From: Anaeramoeba flamelloides
Lineage: Eukaryota; Metamonada; Anaeramoebidae
Assembly (NCBI GenBank): GCA_027625915.1
Contig: JANTQA010000008.1
Span: forward strand, 2,559,001-2,623,000
DNA length: 64,000 nt
Direction of reading: 5' to 3'
Made by a program: the position numbers and the translations under genes. Positions 1 to 8,700 of the stretch are shown here, one piece after another. The first letter of the stretch is position 1, and every line of letters begins with the position of its first letter. Below the pieces are notes generated by a model, which saw only the letters and a list, made by a program, of their open reading frames with translations, made no database searches and was not told where the DNA came from.

Positions 1-827
1 ATACTAATAGAAGTAATATATGGATATCAGAATGTGATTAGAACTTTCTAGGTTGAAATATATCATTTTTTTTTATCAAAAACAAAATATAGTGACAACT
101 AGTCTTTGATTCGATTTTCAAAAATGATCATTTTTTTTGGATAGATAAAAATAATAAATTGATTTTCAAGTTTTCAGAAATTTTTCAATTGTTCAGTAAT
201 TATGAGTATTAATTTTATGTTATTTTTGATAAAATTTTGATATTTTTCAAATTTTAAAATAAAAAATTTGGATAAATTTTTTACCTCGATTTTAAAAAAA
301 ATAGATATTTTAAGAAAAACAATTTATAAAAAATCTTATTAAAATTAATAAAAATAAATAATTACATTAAATGTTAATCTAATATTAAAGAATAACAGAT
401 TTAATGGTAATCTTTTGATAAAAATATCTCTAAAATAAATTATGATATAATTTGAGTAAAATTAATTATTATTAATAAAAAATTTGTAAAAACTTTATGA
501 AAATTTCTTTTTGTGTGAGCTCATCCATTTGTTACTAAATAAATTTCATTCAAATTATTTTCAAATTATTATTAAAAACAGATATAATTAATCTATTTGT
601 AATATATATTGTCGTTCTAAATAAACCATGAAATTCGATAGATATAGAAATTGGTTTTTTTGTCTCTGTTAGAAACAAATAAAAAATTTTCGGGAAAACA
701 TTATATCATAATTTTATCATGTGTCATAGGGTTTAAACAAAATTTAAGGTAGATTAAAAATTACAAATTAAGGCACAAAATTCGAATTCTAGTAAAATTA
801 ATTGAGTAGCATAAAATTCCAAAAAAT

Positions 828-898
828 GTGCTTTAAATTGAGCTTTTTTTGTGTCCAAAATTTCATTGATAATTTGTGTCTTAAAAGTGGAACTGACT
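828..898 (+). repeat. Short dispersed repeat, copy i
   Basis: A block running from GTGCTTTAAATTGAG to GTCTTAAAAGTGGAACTGAC. Related blocks lie at about 62162-62231 (same strand) and 21820-21890 (opposite strand). All share the order: a TTAAATTTGA-like motif, an AT-rich spacer, then GTGTCTTAAAAGTGGAAC-like sequence. It is probably the end of a small non-autonomous transposon. No flanking duplication could be fixed. Confidence 0.45.
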
Positions 899-1319
899 GT
901 ACAAAAAAAATCAAATTTGAAAGGCAGAGATTAAAATCTTGTTACTTTTTCAAAACAATTCAAAAATAACAAATAAAGTTTCCAAAGGTTGGAAGTTTGA
1001 ATTTAATAATCACTTTCAAATGGTCTTGCCTTTGGATTTCAAGATGTTTAGGAATTAAGAATCAACTAAAAATCTGAAAATTTTTAAAAATTATTGTTCA
1101 TTTGGAACGTTTTTAGTAAAAAATTTAAATTTTAATATTTTCTTTATTGGAAATTTTTGTTCTATTATAAAATTTTATGGTTTGTAATAGGGTATCACTA
1201 AACCATAAAATCCTGTCATAAAAAGGAAAGTGAGAGATTGAAAATGAATTGTCTGTTTATCATGGATTTCATAGTAGGGTTGGAGCCGTTGTATATATTT
1301 GTGTGTGTGTAGGGAAATA

Positions 1320-1852
1320 AACTACAATTCAAAATTTTCGACACAGCTAAAACTTTACAAACAATCACTAAAATACAATTTCATTGAAATTGGAGATAAT
1401 TTTGATTTTTGTAAAATATGAAAATCATTTTTTCATCTTTTAATTTTTTTTTTCATTTCATTGTTTGAATTACATAATTTGCTTTCTTCGATCAAAAATT
1501 TTTTTCAACCATTGATATTAGGTTAAAGCCAAGTTGTTCCAAATAGAAGAACTCAAATAAAATTAGTTGGTAGTATCTAACCATTTGATCGATCAATATT
1601 CCTAATAGAATTTCAACAAATTTACTTATGTATTTTTTTGTTTTGCTCTCTCCAAAATTTTTAACACACCCATGATTTATTAGTATTGATAATTATTTAT
1701 TGTATTGTTTTCTGAGTATTGTAATTTATAAAAAAGTGTTAACATTTCAATTAGTGAATGGTTCTAATTTGGTATTTCTTCTTGAATTGATTAAATAAGT
1801 TTTTTTTTTCACAAATCGAATTTTAGTGTGTTAAAAATTTTGAATTGGGGTT
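1320..1852 (+). mobile_element. TA-flanked TIR element (533-bp form), copy 1
   Basis: The left end reads AACTACAATTCAAAATTTT. The right end is the complement of AACCCCAATTCAAAATTTT. Both ends are flanked by TA (1318-1319 and 1853-1854), the duplication expected of Tc1/mariner-type transposition. The right 210 bp also contains an internal inverted copy of the end motif near 1650 (CCAAAATTTTTAACACACC). Sister copies lie at 53427-53962 (536 bp) and 48860-50549 (1690 bp), both in reverse orientation. The short forms look like internal-deletion derivatives. No transposase is present. Confidence 0.75.
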
Positions 1853-2778
1853 TATATTAAATCTTCTGATAAAAATTCATATTAATAGATTTTTTACTTG
1901 ATAAATAAAATCATATAATTAATTTGGAAATTATATTATTTTATCTTATAAAATTCAATATTGAAATAAATTTCAAAAAAAGTTATCAAATTGGATATAA
2001 AGACAATGAAAATATGAAATTTTCTCTTATTTTTTTAGACAAACTTTTAAAAATTGAAAATAAAACCGGATAATAAAAATTTAAAGTTTTTTCTAATTGT
2101 GTTTATTGATTTTTTTATTATCACTTTACTACCCACACTATTGATACATTTTTTGTTATTATTGTTATTAATATTATTCAAGTGTGTTATTTTTTCAAAA
2201 GAAAAAAATGAAAGAAAAAAAGGTAAAAAATAAAAATAATTAGGTTTTATTCCATTTATACAACATAGAATAGCACGATCCATAGATATACTTTCAAGAA
2301 TTTTTCTAACTTTAAGTCTCATAGTTTGTAAGATTTCAGTCTCTGATATTCTTTCATTTTTTTTCAAATTTCAAATACTTGATACAAACTTTTATAAGCA
2401 AAAAAAGGGTAAAAAACAATATTAATCAGAAGATAAAATTTTGAATTTAATTGGTATAATTGAAAGTTATCTCAAAGATAAATATTTGTTAATTTTCAAG
2501 AGCCTGAAACTCTTTTTAAGAAAACAGAAAAGAGGAAAGTTGCTTAAATTGCAAGTTTTTTAAAGTTTGAATTGTAAAATCTTTTAAATCGAAAGTTTAT
2601 GAATTTTGATCTGATAATACCTTTCAAAATTTGGTATAATTTCAAAAAAACAAAGTTTTGTATATTAAAAAAAGTTACTACAATTTTTGTGCTATTCTTG
2701 AAGTGTAAAAAAATAAATATCACATTTTTTTGTTTTTTTGAATTAGATTTAAATTGTTTTTTTAACAACACAAACAAA

Positions 2779-5700
2779 ATGGAAGAAATTTTTACTTTAA
2801 CAGCAGAACCTGAGTGTTCTGTTTCTTCTTATTTTTATGGGTACTTTATTTCCACTCTTTCTTTTTGATAAACTCTTTTTCAATTAATTTTCCTTTTTGA
2901 TTTATGAATTCCCTAAAAACAATTATCTAACATTAAATAATTTTTTGAAGGTATTTTGGATGTGCTTGTGCTCTAGTCTTGAGTGCAATGGGATCTGCTT
3001 ATGGTATTGCTCGTTGTGGGTATAATTCTTTTTTTCTTTTTTCTTTTTTCTTTTTCGAACAAGAAAAAACTTAATAAAACAACAAACAACAAACAAAAAA
3101 CAAAAAACAAAAAACAACACACTTCTTTAAATTCAAAACTTATCAAAGAGTTGGTGTTGCTTCCATTGGTCCTTTTAAACCTGAAGTTGTTATGAAGTCT
3201 TTAGTTCCTTCAATTATGGCCTCAATTGTTGGGTAAATTTATACTCTTTAATTAGTCGAACAAATTCTAAAGATTTGATCTAATTCTCTTAATAAATGAT
3301 TCTAAATACTTACTCTTGATCTCTTCTGAAACACCAAATATTTCTTTTTTATTCCTCAAAAAAAAAACAAAACAAAACAAAAAAGTATTTATGGTTTGAT
3401 CGTGGCTGTAATTATTGCATCTACGGTAACAAAAAATGATTACGCTTCATACAAAGGTTTTGCTCAACTTGCAGCGGGTATGAATAAATTCCTTTTACTT
3501 TAAATTTTATCTCTTTTCTAAACCATTTTTAAAGTGGTGTCCAAAGCAAAAATCTGAAGTGTTTCTAGAAAACAATTTACAACCTCACCACAGAATTATT
3601 TCCAGAACAGTTATTAAAAACTTTTTTTTTTTTTTCACACCTTTTAAAAAACGATTTGATTGCCTCAAATAACTGAAATTGAATATTTTGACTCTTTACA
3701 ACTTTCTTATTTTTCATTATTTTTCTTACCTTTGTAGGGTTGGCTGTTGGGCTGTCTGGTATTGCTGCAGGTAAATTTTCACTTTTTTCTGATCTATTTT
3801 TTTTTTTTTTTCTTCTTTTTGGAAAAGATTTCAAAGTCCCTTGGTATAATTTTGAAAATTGAATTTCAATGAAAAAAAAACATAATTACAACAGGATCTA
3901 TACTTGTTCAATTGAATTTCAACATGCCTACTTCTTGTATTTTCTTATTCTTGAATTAAATCTTCTTTTTTCCGAGGAAATTATTTTAAAAAAATGTTTG
4001 TTACACCTTTTTAGCACATCAGATAAACCCCAAGTGTTTTGAAAACTTTTTAATCTTCATGTTCAGAAAATCTCCAGGAATGGTTTACAAAGTAATTTAA
4101 TGGAAAACTCCAATAAGTTGTAAGATAATTGATAGCGGTTAATGGTGAATCAATTAAAAAAACAAGTGTTAATTTAATTTTCAGAAATCACAAGGGTTGA
4201 ATAAAAACCCTTCGTAATTTTTGAGGTGAATTGTCAAATGAATGGTAATGTATACGCTTAAAATTAAAAAAAAATAAAATACAGTCTTTTTATCGATAGC
4301 ATAGAATATAAACTAAAGAACCAAAAAAAATTGTGTTCAAATGTCTTTCGCTACAATTTTGGTATTTGTTATTTTTTCTAATTTCCAGTAATCGACAACA
4401 AAAATAATATTAACTCTTGTGTGAATATTAAAAATTGAATGGGAATTGTTGATCAATAAACTAATAAAGAAATAAAAATTACCAAAGATAATAAACTGAA
4501 ACAATTTTTACTTAGTATTGTGAAAACATAATTAAAAATCTATTAATTTGGAATTGAATGAAGACTTACTTGTTGAAATTTGAATTGAAACATGGTTAAA
4601 AAAGTTTAGGTACTCTGTTTTTTGATCATAAGAGATTTTTTAAAAAATAGATTGATTGAGAAAAAAGAAATGTATTAAAAAACTACAATTTTTCGAAAAA
4701 TAAGAAGGTATTTATTTTTTTTATTGGAATAATTTTTTTTGGAAAGTCACCATCAACAATTTCAAATTCTAAAGGATAAGAGCATTGTTTAGTCGAGAGT
4801 AAGACTGGAAAACAGTATTTATTTGCTTTTTTTGAAGTGAAATTTTCTTTTCAAAAATTAAATCTTCAATAGACATCCGGGATTTGGTACTCCTTTTCTT
4901 TAAATGGGATTTACCCTTTGGGATTATTTATTACCAAGTGGGTTTGAAAAATTACAAATACACGCTGGAAAGAAAACCATTTATAACTTGAATGAGTGGG
5001 CAGTAATTATATTTTATCTTTTTTTGATTGAAGAAAAGATCAAAAAAGAGAAATTTAATTTCTCAGCTAATAGAAAGAATACTTTAATTCCCAAATTCGT
5101 TTTAAAATTGTTTTGTTTTGGTCGTGCATATTCCACTCAATACAGAAAAAAAGGAGTTGAATTTTTTCAAGAAAAAAATTCAAATGAAATTTCAATTTTT
5201 ACAAAAAAATAAAATCACAGGTAGGACGAAATACCGTTTAAATTGGACAAATTCAACGGAAATTCGCGTTTTACCGTTTGTTTGGGAGTTTTTTCGTTTA
5301 AAACTCGTTGAAAGCGTTTTATTTTGGATTTTTTAAACGCCAAAAATAGTTAAAGCGTTTTTCCGTTTAAAACTTTTGATAATTTTAAACGCTTTAAACG
5401 CTGAGAAAAAAATAGGTGTTTAGTTGAGAAAAAAAGTAGAAACAAATTTCACTTTTTTACCAATTACAATTTAGATCAGATCATATATTTTTTGTATTGG
5501 AAAATAACACTCTTTTCTTGATACAAAAATTTTTATTGATCACAAAAAAAATTTTTTAAAAAGTAAAATTATCCCCTTAAAAATAATTTTTTCAAAATTT
5601 CGAAATTGAGAAATGTGATCAGTAATTTTCTTTCCTTATATGAAATCATATTTCCTTTTATGAGTGAGACAATTAAAAATCTAATTTTTTTGAGATGGAT

Positions 5701-8700
5701 TTTTCACTATAAAAATAAATTTTTTTTCTACTCAACCCAGTATCGCCTTTCTTTTTTCTTACAGTTATTTTCTTTATTGAACTATAGTTGTTGTTTTGTT
5801 AAAAAAATAATTTCATTTTTTATTATTTACTTATTTCAAAATGGTTTTCAAATAAGTTTTTTGTTGTTTTTTTAACCAAAATTAGGGCTTTAAAAAAAGT
5901 AAAGAATTATTTCTTTGTTTCATTATGGAAACAAATTCAAATTATTGTTCTAACAGAGGTAATAAGTCCTTTCATATTTTAATTTGATTTTTAAGAATTA
6001 AAATATTCTTTATTAAATTCAATGTTTCTATCTTAATAATTTTTACTTCAACATAAAAGGAAAACTTGTGAACCAACTAAGAGAAAATATAATTCTACAA
6101 TCCACCTAGCCGATTTAAATCAAAGTTTTTATCCAATTTACTTTTAATGATCAGTATTATTATTTTTTTCTTTTTACTTTTGTTTTTATTATGATCGATC
6201 AAAATTTTTTCTTTCTGATAAGTATTTGATTGCCATAAAATAAATTTTATTTGCAAAATTTAGGATTAAAACAATTTTTGGTAATACGCCAAATAAAATA
6301 AATAAAATAAATTAGACTCTACAATTATTTTAATTTGATATTTTATTTCTTTCTTTTCAGCGCCAATAATTAAATAGATTTTTGAGATGTGGTAAGATAA
6401 ATAAAAAACTCAAAATTAAACGCGAATTTACGAAAAAAAACTCTTTAGTCTACGCGGTCGCAACGCATGGAATTCGCGGTTTTTTTTCGTGTTTTCCGTT
6501 TAAAAAATTGTCCTACCTGTGATGTTTTTTTTTATTTGTTCCAATTCTCAAGAAAAACAAGCGAATTCGCCCTTCTTTGACAGAACTTTAAATTATTTTG
6601 ATTTTCATAACTAAAAAATAATAAAAAGTCAGAAATATTTTAATTATATTTTCAATTTTTATCAAAAGATTCTGGGGGTTTATTGAAGCCAAAATAGTGA
6701 ATAAAGAGCTTGGGTTTAACAATATTCTAATCAAATTTCGATGTGTATATTCATCAAAACAAATTCTTTAAAAAAAAATTTTTTTTCACGTATATTAAGA
6801 CATATATACTGATAAATTCAAATAAATATCTTAAAATTTTGACTTCATTTTTCCATTTTAGAATTTGTTTTTACTCATTTTTGAATAAAGATATTTTATT
6901 GAGTTTAAATACAAAGAAACTTTATAAAATTAGTTGATCTTCAAAATATTCTCACAGGTAGGACATTTTTGTAAACGGAAAACACGAAAAAAAACCGCGA
7001 ATTCCATGCGTTGCGACCGCGTAGAATAGAGAGTTTTTTGAAAATTCGCGTTTAATTTTGAGTTTTTTATTTATCTTACCACATCTCAAAAATCTATTTA
7101 ATTATTGGAGCTGAAAATAAACACATAAAATATCTCATTAAAATAATTGGATAGAATATAATATTTTATTTATTTTATTTGGCCTGTTACCAAAAATTAA
7201 ATTAATCCTAAAATTTAAAAATACAATTTATTTTGTGTAATCAAAAATTTTTGATCGATCATAAAAAAACAAAATAAAAACAAACAAAAATAATAATACT
7301 GATTATTAAAAGAAATTTTATCAAAAACTTTGATTTAATTCAGCTAAGTTGATAGTGGTATAATATTTTCTCTTTGTTGCTTCACATGTTTTCCCTGTTA
7401 TATTGGAGTAAATAAATGTCATGATAGAATTGGTGAATTTAAGAAAGAATATTTTAATTCTCAAAAATTAAATTAAAAGATGAAAGAACTTATTACCTAT
7501 GTTAGAACAAAATTTGAATTTTTATCCAGAAGTAAAAAAAGAAAAAAAATAAAAAACCCTAGAAAACAGTTATTTTTGTTAAAAAAAAAAAAAAATCTTA
7601 TTTGAAAACAATTTTGTAGAAAAGTAAAAAATAAAAAATGAAATTATTTTCTACACAAAAGAAAAATTATTCTAATGGAAATAACTGTTTCGAAAAATAA
7701 GAACGGTGATAATGGGTCGAGTAGAAAAAAATTTTTTTTATAGCGAAAAATCCATCTCAAAAAAATTAGATTTTTAATTGTCTCACTCATAAAAGGGGAT
7801 ATGAATTCGAATGATGAAAAAAATTAATGATCACTTTTCCCAAGTTAGGGATTTTGAAAAAAAAAAATTTTTAAGGGAATAATTTTTCCTTTTTAAAAAA
7901 CTTTTTTTGTGATCAACAAAAATTATTATGAATAGAAAAAAAAAATTGTGATTTGAATAAGGGTTTTGGCAAAGAAAATTTATTCGATTGGAAAAAACTT
8001 TGAAAAAAGAAATTTTGTTGATATTTTTTTCTTGCAATTGTTAATAAGTTATAGTTTTTGTATTTTTTCAATTTATACTTCATAAATACCTAATAAGAAT
8101 TCTAATGATAAATCATTTTTTTCACATTTAGTCTTAAGTTTGAAACTGTTAATTTTTACGTAATGAATTAAGAAAATTATAACATTTAAATTTCAAATGG
8201 TCAGTGTTTCGTAGAATATAAGGGTGTGTTTTCCAATACAAAAAAATGTGATCTGATCTAAATTGGAATTGGTAAAAAAGTGAAAATTGTCCTTCTTTTC
8301 TTCACATCTAAATACAGATTTTTTTCAAAGCGTTTAAAGCGTTTAAAAATTTCTAAAGTTTTAAACTGAAAAACGCTTTAACTATTTTTGGCGTTTAAAA
8401 AATCCCCAATAGAACGCCTTTTACGCGTTTTACACGAAAAAACTCCTAAACAAACGGAAAAATGCGAATTTCCGTTGAATTTAACTCATTTAAACGCTAT
8501 TACGTCCTACCTGTGCTTTGAAACGAAATCTTTTTGAAAAATTGAGTATTTGAAAAATTCAGGGTTTTTTGAAGATTTGGATCATTTTCTCTGTGATCGT
8601 GTCGTCAAGTGCCGTAGAGTGCATAGGTTTTTTTTAATTTTTGGAATGTAAAGAAAATTAAATAAATTTTCTTTACATTTCAAAAAGTAAAAAAAGCTAA

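Larger units (their letters stand above)
1..2778. other. Intergenic region upstream of the V-ATPase gene
   Basis: AT-rich sequence with no convincing gene. It holds one TA-flanked terminal-inverted-repeat element (1320-1852) and a short dispersed repeat (about 828-898), listed separately. The small open frames here are low-complexity (Lys/Asn/Phe/Ile) and unsupported. The last bases before the V-ATPase start are A-rich, as at the other starts in this window. No TATA-like or initiator element could be told apart from the background. Confidence 0.6.

Noticed and set aside
2047-2777. Open frames of 77-106 codons upstream of the V-ATPase gene on the minus strand
   Set aside because: Composition is Lys/Asn/Phe/Ile low-complexity, no domain is visible, and the second overlaps the V-ATPase 5' region.
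5606-5875. Hydrophobic 89-codon open frame inside the CACAGG element, considered as a transposon protein
   Set aside because: Phe/Leu/Ile-rich from T-tracts, no catalytic motif, and not conserved as a frame in the second copy.
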